Notes: generated from the letters alone by a model not told the origin. 64,000 nucleotides of DNA from Jiella flava (GCF_017349315.1 NZ_JAFMPP010000005.1:62001-126000), one strand, 5' to 3'. Counted from the first letter of the stretch, positions 8,552 through 17,280 are shown. Translations and numbers: made by a program.

Positions 8552-9552
8552 TGTGCCGTCTCCTTCTGATTGATCGCCTGCCGTTTGTCGCCAGTCACCA
8601 GCAGCACCTGAGACGGGGTGAGTTGGCCGGGCTGTAACTGACCGCTGCGGGTCATCACATCGATCCAGAAGGCGACATCGCGATCGGTCGGTAGACCGCC
8701 GGGGCGAACGCCATAGCCGGAGAAATATTGCGCGAGGTCGGGGTTTTCGTTGCGGCTTTTCAGGACGCGGGCAAGAATGGTCTTGGTTTCGGCCGGATGC
8801 GCCCGGGCGTAGTCTAGCGCGCGGGCTGATTCCTTGACGAACAGCTGGGCGGCTTGGGGGTGCGCTTTGACGAAGTCCCGACGCAGCACGGTGAAGCCGC
8901 CGGCGATGGTGCCGAGGACGTCGGTATCCGTGAACACCGGCCGGATACCGCCATGGGATTGGGCAAGGCCAGCAAAGGTCGTCTGCCAGTAGCCGAAGGC
9001 CGCAACGTCCACTTGATGCGAGCGCAACACCTGTTCGAGCTGCGGACCCGGCACGGTAACGAGTTTTGCCGCATTGGCCGGCAACCCGGCCGAGGCGAGG
9101 GCGACCCGTGTGGTGTAGTCGAGATGGGCACCCAGCGTGTTCACGGCGATGGTCTTGCCGGCCAGATCCTGAATCGAATGGATCGGGCTGTCGTTCAAGA
9201 CGGCGAAGGTGCTGTGGACGGTCTTGTCGATGCCATTGGTCGGATAGGCCGCGACGAAGGGATTGCCGCTGGCGATCGCGTTGAGCACGGCCGGCGTCGC
9301 CGCCGTGCCGATATCGGCGGTGCCGGAGGCGAGGGCGAAGAGCGATTCCGGGCCGCCCTGGGAATAGCCGACATTTTCAAAGCGGATGCCGGTGCCTTTA
9401 AAATAGCCGAGCTGCACGGCGAGTTCGTGGGCCGAGAGCTCGCCACGTTCAGCCATATAGCGCATGGTGACGGTGTCCTGTGCGCGGGCTTCGGCGGCTA
9501 AAAGGCCGAGGAACGGTGCGGCCAGAGCGAGAATGCGAAGTGTCTTGAGCAT
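8548..9552 (-). CDS. Periplasmic substrate-binding protein of a sulfonate/nitrate-type ABC transporter (SsuA-like)
   Basis: A 334-residue NMT1/SsuA-family binding protein. The Sec signal is MLKTLRILALAAPFLGLLAA ending with cleavage near EARA-Q. The mature part begins with the family pattern of an early beta strand followed by LGYFKGTGIRFENV and GTADIGTAATPAVLNA. Start ATG 9552 is chosen because it gives a proper signal peptide and has AGGA upstream; the open frame extends 26 codons further but with a non-signal sequence. It ends overlapping the ATPase gene. Ligand-specific residues cannot be judged by eye, so aliphatic sulfonate, taurine or an aromatic sulfonate are all possible. Confidence 0.87.
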   Translation of the reverse strand: MLKTLRILALAAPFLGLLAAEARAQDTVTMRYMAERGELSAHELAVQLGYFKGTGIRFENVGYSQGGPESLFALASGTADIGTAATPAVLNAIASGNPFVAAYPTNGIDKTVHSTFAVLNDSPIHSIQDLAGKTIAVNTLGAHLDYTTRVALASAGLPANAAKLVTVPGPQLEQVLRSHQVDVAAFGYWQTTFAGLAQSHGGIRPVFTDTDVLGTIAGGFTVLRRDFVKAHPQAAQLFVKESARALDYARAHPAETKTILARVLKSRNENPDLAQYFSGYGVRPGGLPTDRDVAFWIDVMTRSGQLQPGQLTPSQVLLVTGDKRQAINQKETAQ

Positions 9553-9613
9553 GTCGATGTCCTGTGGGTTCAAGGGAGGCGGAGGAAGGTTGCGCGCGCA
9601 AGCGCCGCCCTTG

Positions 9614-10456
9614 TCAGACGATGCGCTCATTCCAGCGGCACAGCCGCCGCTGCAAACCCAGGAGGAGGGCGTTTGCGGCCAGTCCCAGCAGCGCCAAAAG
9701 GACGATCGCCGCGAACATCAGCGGGATCTGAAAATTGTACTCGGCATTCATCACCTGGAAGCCGAGGCCGCTGCGGGCGCCGATCATTTCGGCGGCGATC
9801 AGCAGCAACAGGGCGGTCGTCGCGGCCAGCCGCAAGCCGACGAAGATCGCCGGAATGCTGGCGGGCAGGATCACCCTGCGAAACACCGTCAGCTGGTTGG
9901 CGCCATAGCTGCGGGCCATTTCAACGAGCTTCGGATCGACCTCCTTTACCCCGCCGATGGTGGCAAGCAGGATCGGAAACACCGTCGCCCAGAAGATGAC
10001 GAACACCTTCGACATCTCGCCCAGCCCGAACAGCAGGATGAAGATCGGATAGAGCGCCAGCGCCGAGGTCTGGCGGAACAGCTGAAGGATCGGATCGAGC
10101 GCACGCTCGATCGGTTCAAGTTGGCCCATCAAGAGTCCGAGCGGAATGCCGAGGCCGACGGCGGCCAGAAAGGCGAGGCCCGCGCGCTGCAGGCTGATCG
10201 CCATGTCGCCGGCAAGCGTGCCCTCGAAGAGACCAGTCCAGAGCGCAGCTGCGACCTTATCGATGCCGGGGAGAATGGCGGGGCTCACCCAGCCAAGTGT
10301 GCTGGCGGTCTGCCACAGCGCCAGGAAGGCGGCGAGCGCGCCAAACCGCATGGCGAGGCGGCGCAGAATGGCCAGGGGCCTCAGCAAGATGAGAGGGCGA
10401 TCGGCACGCGGTTTCAATAAGCCGGAAAAGTCGCGTGGCAGCGCTTCATAAGTCAT
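9614..10456 (-). CDS. ABC transporter permease, sulfonate/nitrate family (SsuC-like)
   Basis: A 281-residue inner-membrane permease with about six membrane segments (first at about 37-55). The BPD_transp_1 coupling region reads VEMARSYGANQLTVFRRVIL, the EAA-like loop that contacts the ATPase. Start ATG 10456 follows GAGGAG and begins MTYEALPRD; the much longer open frame upstream overlaps the hydrolase gene and is not coding. It is separated from the binding-protein gene by 61 bases. Confidence 0.88.
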   Translation of the reverse strand: MTYEALPRDFSGLLKPRADRPLILLRPLAILRRLAMRFGALAAFLALWQTASTLGWVSPAILPGIDKVAAALWTGLFEGTLAGDMAISLQRAGLAFLAAVGLGIPLGLLMGQLEPIERALDPILQLFRQTSALALYPIFILLFGLGEMSKVFVIFWATVFPILLATIGGVKEVDPKLVEMARSYGANQLTVFRRVILPASIPAIFVGLRLAATTALLLLIAAEMIGARSGLGFQVMNAEYNFQIPLMFAAIVLLALLGLAANALLLGLQRRLCRWNERIV

Positions 10457-10472
10457 CGTTTCGTCTCCTCGT

Positions 10473-11123
10473 TCACTCGGCTGCATCGGCGAGGCCGGCC
10501 CTAAACGTCCACGGATTGGTCGGACGCGGCAGGCGTGGCTGATGCGGGTGCGAAGGGCTCGAAGCGGCGCGCGGTGCACTCGAGCATGGCCGGGTGCTCC
10601 GTACGCCGTCGGCGAGGATCGGCCCGTCGGGCCATTGGCCGAAGCCGCTGGCAACATTAATGTGGCCAGCCGGACCGAGGTCGACCAAGGCCGATCCCCA
10701 AGCTTCGGCGTGTCGCTTGGCACGGGCAAAGGTCATGAAGGGATCATTGCGGCTGGCGACCACCGTGGAACGGAACGGCAGCGGATGATCGAGAGCGCCG
10801 TCGAATTCGCCGAACAGCCGGTCGTGTTTGGCGAGAAAGTCGACATCGGCGGGGGCGACGAGCAGCGCGCCCGCCACATGCGCCGCCGCAGGGCGCTGGG
10901 CGAGATGCGCGACGAGAATGCAGCCGAGACTATGGGCGACCAGAACCACGCCAGGGGTGGCAACGAGATAAGACTCGAGGCGGTGCAGCCACTCGGACAG
11001 GTGCGGCCGGTGCCAGTCGTCCTGTTCAACGACGCCGGCTTCCGGATCGTCGATCGCCCAAAGGCGCTGCCAGTGCTCCGGCTCGGAGCCGCGATATCCA
11101 GGCACGAGGAGAGTGCGGATCAT
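10473..11123 (-). CDS. RBBP9/YdeN-like serine hydrolase
   Basis: An alpha/beta hydrolase of the small RBBP9/YdeN family. MIRTLLVPGYRGSEPEHWQ forms the oxyanion-side loop, AHSLGC carries the nucleophile serine, and GHINVASGFGQWPDG carries the catalytic histidine. The start at 11123 (MIRTLL) fits the family; an in-frame ATG 11 codons upstream is possible. The last 45 or so residues are Pro/Arg/Ser-rich and unlike the family, so a late frameshift or a non-homologous tail is possible. It is the first gene of the sulfonate-type transport unit and lies 75 bases downstream of a putative Rrf2 operator. Its substrate is unknown. Confidence 0.75.
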   Translation of the reverse strand: MIRTLLVPGYRGSEPEHWQRLWAIDDPEAGVVEQDDWHRPHLSEWLHRLESYLVATPGVVLVAHSLGCILVAHLAQRPAAAHVAGALLVAPADVDFLAKHDRLFGEFDGALDHPLPFRSTVVASRNDPFMTFARAKRHAEAWGSALVDLGPAGHINVASGFGQWPDGPILADGVRSTRPCSSAPRAASSPSHPHQPRLPRPTNPWTFRAGLADAAE

Positions 11124-11197
11124 ATGGGATCTCCCGAAAGCGTCGGTCCTCATCATGCAAAGCTTACGAATGCGATCCGGGAACAGGAAGAAACAAT

Positions 11198-11212
11198 CTA
11201 CTAATTTGATAG
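11198..11212. promoter_or_regulatory. Putative Rrf2 operator, copy 1 (CTACTAATTTGATAG)
   Basis: An imperfect palindrome, CTACTAATTTGATAG, followed by ATAATTC, in an AT-rich patch 75 bases before the hydrolase start. It matches 12 of 15 positions with the motif at 13779-13793, which lies ahead of the unit containing the Rrf2 gene. The assignment to the Rrf2 protein is inference. Confidence 0.5.
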
Positions 11213-11269
11213 ATAATTCGGGTAATGGCTTTGCGTCTTTCGGTCTCGCCGGAAACGCCGCGGGTCTGA

Positions 11270-12667
11270 TCAGCCTGCGGTGGTGTTTTGGGCTGCTGTT
11301 CGGTTATTCCCGCCGCTCAGCTGCGTGCGCAGGCGTGCGGCGAGCATAGCCGCCTGGACTCGAATGTCGGGAACGGCGGTGATTTCCCAGAAGCGCGAGC
11401 GCGTGACCGGCCCAGCGGCGTAAAGCCGTGGCACAGAACGGCCGCTGGGGTCGATCAGCGCGCAGCCGTCATCGACGTCAAGGCCGATGTTCAAGGCGTC
11501 GCGGCGAGCCAGGCCGCGGGCGATCAGTTGTGCAGACAGCCCATCGTCACAGCTTTCTTGGGGCCGCAAAATGCCGGTGCAATCGATCACCCGGACGATG
11601 TCAAGCTGCTCCTCGCGGCGGCTGTCACGGTGGCGAATGCGCGCTCGGTGGCCCATGGCGGTCGGCTCTGTCGCCAAGAGGCGCCCCGCGAGAATGCGCA
11701 GCCGACCCTCGGCGATCATCGTGCTGAGCCGGGCGTTGCTTTCGGGGGGAATGCGGTGGCGATGGACTTCCCAAAAACTCCGGGCGTGGCGCAGGAAACG
11801 CTGGCGGGCCTCCAGGGGTAGCGACTGCCAGATGCTTTGGATATGCGGGCGGATGCCGTCGATGACGTCGCGCCAGTCGGCGCCGTGCTCGATCCGCCAG
11901 CGAGCGGTCTGTCGGAACCAGTGGGTCAGATAGGACAGCTCGGTGCCGAAAGGCACGTCGGCCGCGTCGATCTTCAGCGGCTTTGTGCGCTGATGGGGGC
12001 GGGGCAAGAGGCCCCGCCGTGACAGGGCGGTAATCGGCCCGCTGTGTCCCTGTCGGGCGAGCTGGAAGACGCTGTCGACCATGGAGAGGCCGGTGCCGAG
12101 AATCAGCACCGGATCGTCGGTGCCGATCGTGTCCGACGAGCATTGCCAGGGCGAAATATAGGGGCTTTGCGGGCCGTAGGCCGGCACCGGATGACCCGTG
12201 GCAAGCACCGCCGCGTGACCGATGTGCAGCTCCCCCGTCGCCAGTTCGACGGCGACGCCGAATTCGGAGGTCTTGAGGCTGGTCACCTCGCCTTGCAGGA
12301 CTTCCAGCCGGCCATCGCCCTGTGTTGGAAGCCAGTCGGTGACGAGAGCATCGAGATAAAGGCCGAAAAGCCCGCGGCGCACGAAGCAAAACGCGTCCGG
12401 GCAGACCGCGTCGGGCAGCGACGGCGCGTTGCTCTGCAGCCAGCGCCAGAAATGCTCGGGATCGTCGGCATAGGCGCTCATGCTGCCGGCGCGGGTGTTG
12501 AGAATGTGGTCGGGCTCGTCGGTATCGTAGGCGATGCCGCGACCGATCTGGGCGCGCCGCTCGATGATGGTCACGCGAAGGCCCGCGGTGTCTTCGCGCA
12601 GCAGATGGGCCGCAAGGATCACGCCCGTCGCGCCGCCGCCGACAATGATGATCCGGCCGGCGCTCAT
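11270..12667 (-). CDS. FAD/NAD(P)-binding oxidoreductase-like protein (NAD_binding_9 family)
   Basis: A 465-residue flavoprotein. The N-terminal dinucleotide fold is IIIVGGGATGVILAAHLL (residues 6-23) with GRGIAYDTDEPDHILN, a pattern of the FAD/NAD(P)-binding family often mislabelled as hydroxyacylglutathione hydrolase (YdhS-like). A second dinucleotide motif, ILGTGLSMVDSV, lies in the middle. It follows the Rrf2 gene by 37 bases and is probably co-transcribed with it. In rhizobial genomes such proteins accompany sulfonate uptake genes, so a role as a sulfur-compound oxidoreductase is plausible but unproven. Confidence 0.8.
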   Translation of the reverse strand: MSAGRIIIVGGGATGVILAAHLLREDTAGLRVTIIERRAQIGRGIAYDTDEPDHILNTRAGSMSAYADDPEHFWRWLQSNAPSLPDAVCPDAFCFVRRGLFGLYLDALVTDWLPTQGDGRLEVLQGEVTSLKTSEFGVAVELATGELHIGHAAVLATGHPVPAYGPQSPYISPWQCSSDTIGTDDPVLILGTGLSMVDSVFQLARQGHSGPITALSRRGLLPRPHQRTKPLKIDAADVPFGTELSYLTHWFRQTARWRIEHGADWRDVIDGIRPHIQSIWQSLPLEARQRFLRHARSFWEVHRHRIPPESNARLSTMIAEGRLRILAGRLLATEPTAMGHRARIRHRDSRREEQLDIVRVIDCTGILRPQESCDDGLSAQLIARGLARRDALNIGLDVDDGCALIDPSGRSVPRLYAAGPVTRSRFWEITAVPDIRVQAAMLAARLRTQLSGGNNRTAAQNTTAG

Positions 12668-12704
12668 CGCGCGCCTCGCAGGATTGTGGATGGTCGGCCG
12701 ACAG

Positions 12705-13163
12705 TTAGCCGTTGATCGCCAGTTGCTCGGCCGTCTGATCGACGAGTTGCGGCATGGATCGCAGCTCCGAAAGCGTCTTCTCGTCGAGAATGGCGGAGAT
12801 CGCGTTGCGCACTTCGAGCATCACCAATCGAACCGAGCAGCTCTCCTCGTCCTGGCAATCGTTGCAGCGCCGATAGGCCGTCCGGCTGGCGCAGGGAATC
12901 GGCGCCAGCGGTCCGTCGAGAACGCGCAGGATATGCCCGACGCGGATCTGTGCGGCGTCGCGGGCCAGCGTGTAGCCGCCATTGCGGCCTTTGCGCGAGT
13001 GCACGAAGCCGGCCGTCCGCAGATCGCCCAGAATCGTATCCAGGAACTTCTTCGAAATATGGTTCGCCGTGGCGATCTCTTCCGACAGCGCAAAGGAACC
13101 GGAGGGTGTTCCGGCCAAATACAGCATGGCCTTCAGGCCATACTTCCCCTTCATGGTCAGCAT
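12705..13163 (-). CDS. Rrf2-family transcriptional regulator with a four-cysteine cluster region
   Basis: A 152-residue Rrf2 winged-helix regulator. The N-terminus MKGKYGLKAMLYLA, the recognition segment ISKKFLDTILGDLRTAGFV and the wing GRNGGYTLAR are textbook. Cysteines at 91, 100, 103 and 109 (PC-x8-C-x2-C-x5-C) lie where Fe-S-binding Rrf2 proteins such as IscR and NsrR hold their cluster. ATG at 13163 or the one three codons later could be the start. It lies between a small membrane protein gene and a flavoprotein gene on the same strand, beside a sulfonate-type importer, and two matching operator-like motifs flank the cluster. Control of sulfur-source uptake is the likely role, by analogy with CymR. 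Confidence 0.9.
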   Translation of the reverse strand: MLTMKGKYGLKAMLYLAGTPSGSFALSEEIATANHISKKFLDTILGDLRTAGFVHSRKGRNGGYTLARDAAQIRVGHILRVLDGPLAPIPCASRTAYRRCNDCQDEESCSVRLVMLEVRNAISAILDEKTLSELRSMPQLVDQTAEQLAING

Positions 13164-13293
13164 GCGAAATCCGGTCTTGCGGCAGTGTGGCGATTATCCC
13201 CTTTCTCCATAGACGAATGGGGCGATGGGTCGCAAGGACGAAGGAGACAAGGCTTCGAATGGTCGCATCGTGGGCCATGCGTGCGCTCCTGCC

Positions 13294-13497
13294 TCAGCCG
13301 CGTTTTCGCGGCGATGGCGTCTCTGCGGAGGGTGACCCGTCAAGGACCAGCGCGACGGTTTCCGTTGGCAGGGCGGTGCTCACGCGTCGAGCATGGTGCT
13401 GGGCGGCGCCGCTGGTCAGGCCGAAAATGATGGCGAGAACGAAGGCGAAGGCTGCGATCGTGCACAGCCAATGCCGGAGGGTGACAGAGGCGGTCAT
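13294..13497 (-). CDS. Small hypothetical membrane protein
   Basis: A possible 67-residue protein starting MTASVTLRHWLCTIAAF, with one hydrophobic segment (about residues 10-30) and a hydrophilic tail. GAAAGG precedes the ATG at 13497. The open frame continues upstream to 13773 but that part looks non-coding. It sits immediately before the Rrf2 gene on the same strand and may share its promoter. Not recognised. Confidence 0.45.
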   Translation of the reverse strand: MTASVTLRHWLCTIAAFAFVLAIIFGLTSGAAQHHARRVSTALPTETVALVLDGSPSAETPSPRKRG

Positions 13498-13778
13498 GGC
13501 GACCTTTCGACGACTCTCGGACGTTGGCGGTTGCGGTGAATAGGATGTCGGCCTCGCGATGCCTGGGAGGATCGGGCATTGGCCGCCTCGCTCGCCAGTC
13601 GCACGTCCGCTCCAAAGCATGTTGGTCGCTGGCAGAGCGTCCCCGATGACGGCCCGGCGCAAAGGCCGAATGTCGGGGGTAGGGGTCTTCGCATCCATCG
13701 GGCGTCTCCATGCTTGGAAGGCGGAACCGCGACTGGGTGGGCCGAAGTGTGAAAGGGTAGCAGCAAAAACCAAATTGT

Positions 13779-13793
13779 CTACAAAATTTATAG
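13779..13793. promoter_or_regulatory. Putative Rrf2 operator, copy 2 (CTACAAAATTTATAG)
   Basis: CTACAAAATTTATAG, near-palindromic and followed by GGATAATTC, about 280 bases upstream of the small membrane protein/Rrf2/flavoprotein unit. It shares the CTAC-N-AA-N-TT-N-ATAG pattern and a trailing ATAATTC with the motif before the transport unit, which suggests one regulator for both, including autoregulation. Confidence 0.5.
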
Positions 13794-14189
13794 GGATAAT
13801 TCTGAAGGGCCTTTGATATCAGGCCTATTCCTCGGTATCGCGTTGTCTCAAGCCCGCGACTGGGACGCTTTCGGTGGCTTGTCGTCCGATCGCAGGCATC
13901 GCTTCGCAGTTGCCAGGCCCACCGCCATCGCTCGGCAATTACCTGGCGAGGAACGGGTGGTGCGGGCGCATGCGCCAAAACCCGGTCATCGCCGCCTGAC
14001 GCCGGGCGCAAGCGAGAGGCGTTGGACGCGCCTGGTCAGCGCCATGTGGTCTGATCGCATCGGAACGACACGCTTGTGATCCGGCTAGTTTGAAGATGGG
14101 CGAGGGGCTGTTGGATCGTTCGCAGCCAAAACGTTTGTCGGTTGCCGCAAATGCTACCTCAGGATGCCGCTGCGGTGGCTTCCAAGTGT

Positions 14190-14218
14190 TGACAGAGCAA
14201 CCCGTAAAAAAACTGTCA
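14190..14218. promoter_or_regulatory. Inverted repeat TGACAG-N17-CTGTCA upstream of a binding-protein gene
   Basis: Two 6-base arms (14190-14195 and 14213-14218) separated by 17 bases, centred about 107 bases before the ATG at 14311. The left arm sits inside a TTGACA that could serve as a -35 element. Candidate operator for the ABC unit that follows. Confidence 0.35.
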
Positions 14219-14310
14219 TTCAATGTCACTATTCAGCGCCGGTCGAGCGTGTTTGGCGACCCCACGGCGGGGCCCGCGCATCGCACATCCAATTCGATCG
14301 GAGTATTCAG

Positions 14311-15408
14311 ATGAAATCGTTCCGGCGCCTCGCCCTGTTGATGAGCGCGGCAAGCTTCACCGTGTCGGCCACCGCTGCTTATGCCGAGCCGTCCCAGGCG
14401 CTTATCGACGCCGCCAAGAAGGAGGGCACGCTGACCACCATCGCGCTGCCCCATAGCTGGTGCGGCTACGGCGAGGTCATTGAGGCTTTCAAGAAGAAAT
14501 ACGGCATTCAGGTCACCGAGCTGAATCCGAATGCCGGGTCGGGCGACGAGCTCGAGGCGATCAAAGCCAACAAGGGCAATAAGGGGCCGCAGGCGCCTGA
14601 CGTCGTCGACGTCGGCTTGTCCTTTGGCCCGGCGGCCAAGAAGGATGGCCTGCTGCAGCCCTACAAGGTGTCCACCTGGGCGACGATCCCGAACGACGTG
14701 AAAGACGCCGACGGCTACTGGTATGGCGACTATTACGGCGTTCTCGGCTTCGGCGTAAACAACGACGTGTTCAAGGAGAACCCGACGAGCTTCGCCGATC
14801 TGAAGGACAAGAAATACGCCAATTCGGTTGCTCTCGAGGGTGACCCGCGCACCGGCAACAGCGTCATGATGTCGGTCTATGCCGCTGGCGTCGCCGAGGG
14901 CGGCAAGCCGGGCGCCGATGCGCTGAACAAGGGCATCGCCTTCTTCAAGGGCCTGAAGACGAGCGGCAATCTGGTGCCGGTCAACGGCAGCGCCCAGAAC
15001 CTCGCCCAGGGTGCCACGCCGATCTATTTCGACTGGGACTACAACCTGCTCGCCATGCGCGACAAGCTCGGCGGCAATCCGCCGGTGTCCGTCGTCGTCC
15101 CGTCCGATGCCGTCGTCGCCGGCGTCTATGTCCAGGCGATCTCGGCCTATGCGCCGCATCCCAACGCCGCCAAGCTGTGGATCGAATATCTCTACTCCGA
15201 CGAAGGTCAGCTCGGCTGGCTGAATGGTTACTGCCACCCGATCCGCTTCAACGACATGGTCAAGCGCGGCATCGTTCCGCAGGCGATGCTCGACAAGCTG
15301 CCGCCGGCAAAGAACTACGCCAAGGCCGTCTTCCCGACCCTCGCCCAGCAGTCGGAGGCCAAGAAGGCCGTCGCCAAGAACTGGGGCCCGGAGATGGGCG
15401 CCAAGTAA
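14311..15408 (+). CDS. Periplasmic binding protein, spermidine/putrescine-iron-aminoethylphosphonate type ABC importer
   Basis: A 365-residue class II binding protein of the PotD/AfuA group. It has a Sec signal (MKSFRRLALLMSAASFTVSA, cleavage near AYA-EP) and the internal family blocks LPHSWCGYGEVIEAFKKKYG, VVDVGLSF and FDWDYNLLAMRDKL. The start at 14311 follows GGAG and yields a good signal; the frame is open 49 codons further upstream without one. It is the first gene of a four-gene unit, followed by a hairpin and two permeases. The ligand cannot be fixed: polyamine, ferric ion, thiamine or 2-aminoethylphosphonate transporters all share this architecture. Confidence 0.87.
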   Translation: MKSFRRLALLMSAASFTVSATAAYAEPSQALIDAAKKEGTLTTIALPHSWCGYGEVIEAFKKKYGIQVTELNPNAGSGDELEAIKANKGNKGPQAPDVVDVGLSFGPAAKKDGLLQPYKVSTWATIPNDVKDADGYWYGDYYGVLGFGVNNDVFKENPTSFADLKDKKYANSVALEGDPRTGNSVMMSVYAAGVAEGGKPGADALNKGIAFFKGLKTSGNLVPVNGSAQNLAQGATPIYFDWDYNLLAMRDKLGGNPPVSVVVPSDAVVAGVYVQAISAYAPHPNAAKLWIEYLYSDEGQLGWLNGYCHPIRFNDMVKRGIVPQAMLDKLPPAKNYAKAVFPTLAQQSEAKKAVAKNWGPEMGAK

Positions 15409-15431
15409 GGCACCCGGAACCTCTCAATGGG

Positions 15432-15460
15432 GATCGGCGGCGCAACCCGCGTCGCCGATC
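15432..15460 (+). promoter_or_regulatory. Hairpin between binding-protein and permease genes
   Basis: GATCGGCG (15432-15439) pairs perfectly with CGCCGATC (15453-15460), and the stem can extend inward by CG with one mismatch. It lies 24 bases after the binding-protein stop and is followed by a short TTTT (15468-15471). Such a stem usually protects the upstream message or partially terminates it, giving more binding protein than permease. Confidence 0.6.
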
Positions 15461-15484
15461 ATCGGTATTTTGACGGAGGCGTTC

Positions 15485-16459
15485 GTGGCCGACATCGCCC
15501 GACAGCCAGATGAGACTCCCGCCGGGCTATCCGCCATGGAGCGTGCGGTGATCGATACCGCCGCCCCGGTTGCGCTTGGCCTCAGCCCAACGGCTGTTGC
15601 GGGTGCGTGTCGCGCCCGGTTAAATTGGGCCTGGCTCGGCCTTGTGCCCTTTGTCGGCTTCACCCTTCTGTTTCTGGTCGCTCCGGTCTTCTATTTATTC
15701 CATGGCGCGTTCACGAATGCGGCCGGGCAGTACACGCTCGAGAATATCGTGGCGCTCACGGGGGCGCAGATCGGCGCGGCCTATTGGCTGTCGATCCGCC
15801 TGAGCTTCGTCTCGGCGGCGATCGGCACGGTTACCGGCGGTCTGCTCGCCTATGCCCTGATCCTCGGGGGTATGCCGGCCTGGGTGCGCAAGGCCTTCAA
15901 CAGCTTTTCCGGCGTCGCCTCCAACTTCGCCGGTGTGCCGCTGGCCTTCGCCTTCATTGCCACGATCGGCCGGCTCGGTCTCGTCACGTTGCTCCTGCGC
16001 GACGCGTTTGGGATCAATCTCTACGCTTCGGGCTTCAGCCTGTTTTCCTTCTGGGGTCTGGCGCTGACCTATCTCTACTTCCAGCTGCCGCTGATGGTGT
16101 TGATGATCACGCCGTCGATGGAAGGGCTGCGCCCCGAATGGCGCGAGGCGGCCGAGATCCTCGGCGCCAGCCGTGGCCAGTATTGGCGGATGGTGGGGCT
16201 GCCGGTGCTCGCCCCCTCGGTGATCGGCTGTTTCCTGCTCCTCTTCACCAATGCCTTCGGTACGCTCGCCACGGTTTTCGCGCTGACCGGTTCCAATTTT
16301 TCGGTCGTCCCGATCGTCCTTTACAATCAGATCCGCGGCAACGTGCTCTACAACCCGAATCTCGGCTACGCGCTGGCGCTGGGCATGGTGCTGATCATGG
16401 CCTTTTCGAACACGCTTTACTTCCTGGTGCGCAGTCGCGCGGAGCGGTGGCGCAAATGA
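15485..16459 (+). CDS. ABC transporter permease 1 (PotB-like)
   Basis: A 324-residue inner-membrane permease. GTG 15485 is chosen because GGAGG lies 5 bases upstream; the open frame begins far inside the previous gene. Hydrophobic segments start at about 50 (LVPFVGFTLLFLVAPVFYLF), and the ATPase-coupling loop reads WREAAEILGASRGQYWRMVG. It ends ATGA with permease 2. About 45 N-terminal residues before the first membrane span are polar. Confidence 0.87.
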   Translation: MADIARQPDETPAGLSAMERAVIDTAAPVALGLSPTAVAGACRARLNWAWLGLVPFVGFTLLFLVAPVFYLFHGAFTNAAGQYTLENIVALTGAQIGAAYWLSIRLSFVSAAIGTVTGGLLAYALILGGMPAWVRKAFNSFSGVASNFAGVPLAFAFIATIGRLGLVTLLLRDAFGINLYASGFSLFSFWGLALTYLYFQLPLMVLMITPSMEGLRPEWREAAEILGASRGQYWRMVGLPVLAPSVIGCFLLLFTNAFGTLATVFALTGSNFSVVPIVLYNQIRGNVLYNPNLGYALALGMVLIMAFSNTLYFLVRSRAERWRK

Positions 16460-17280
16460 AGACAATCCGCCTGTTCCCGACCATCATCACAGTGCTTGCG
16501 GGGCTATATTTCCTGGTGCCGCTGATCGCGACCTTCAAATTTTCGTTGGAGATGAAGCGCGGCGAACTGTCCTTCGCCGCCTACCAGTCGGTGTTCCAGA
16601 GCGATACCTTCGTTCAGGTGATCGGCTTTTCCGTTGTCGCCTCGCTCGTCGCGATCGTGCTTGGCGCGCTGCTCGTCGTTCCGACCGCCTACTGGGTGCG
16701 GCTCAAATTGCCTAAGGTCCGCCCGTTCATCGAGTTTGTCAGCATTTTGCCGTTGGTGATTCCATCGGTGGTGTTGGTGTTCGGCTATGCGCGGATTTAT
16801 GGCACCGGATCGTTCTTGCCGCTGACCATGACCGAAACCGGGCTGAACGTGCTCCTGGTCATCGGCTATGTCGTGCTTTCGTTGCCCTATATGTATCGGG
16901 CGGTCGATAACGGCATGGCGGCGATCGACATCGCCACGTTGACCGAGGCGGCCGAAAGCCTTGGCGCTTCGCGCCTGCGCACCATCCTCGCGGTGGTGTT
17001 TCCGAATGTGCGCTCGGCGATCGTTTCAGGAGCGTTTCTCACCTTTTCGATTTCGCTCGGCGAATTCGTCATCACCAGCCTGCTCAACCGGCCGGCCTTC
17101 GGGCCGTATATGGTGCAGATCGGCCAGGATTATGCCTATCAGCCGGCAGCCCTGGCGGTAATGGCCTTCGCTGTCACCTGGGTCTTCATGGCGCTGATGG
17201 AATTCTTCGGCAGCCGCCGCCCGGGGCAAAGGATTTTCCCGAGATTGCGTGTTTCCCGTTTCCGGAGGGTCGGATCATGA
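16456..17280 (+). CDS. ABC transporter permease 2 (PotC-like)
   Basis: A 274-residue permease with six membrane spans; the first is PTIITVLAGLYFLVPLIATF (residues 9-28). The coupling loop is LTEAAESLGASRLRTILAVV. Start ATG 16456 overlaps the stop of permease 1 by 4 bases, and its own stop overlaps the ATG of the ATPase. It forms a heterodimer pore with permease 1. Confidence 0.88.
   Translation: MKTIRLFPTIITVLAGLYFLVPLIATFKFSLEMKRGELSFAAYQSVFQSDTFVQVIGFSVVASLVAIVLGALLVVPTAYWVRLKLPKVRPFIEFVSILPLVIPSVVLVFGYARIYGTGSFLPLTMTETGLNVLLVIGYVVLSLPYMYRAVDNGMAAIDIATLTEAAESLGASRLRTILAVVFPNVRSAIVSGAFLTFSISLGEFVITSLLNRPAFGPYMVQIGQDYAYQPAALAVMAFAVTWVFMALMEFFGSRRPGQRIFPRLRVSRFRRVGS

Larger units (their letters stand above)
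13498..14310. other. Intergenic region between divergent units, with two operator-like sites
   Basis: About 810 bases. It holds the putative Rrf2 site at 13779-13793 and an inverted repeat TGACAG-N17-CTGTCA at 14190-14218. No ORF in it has a recognisable product. The stretch 13820-14160 shows nothing that I can interpret. Confidence 0.5.
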
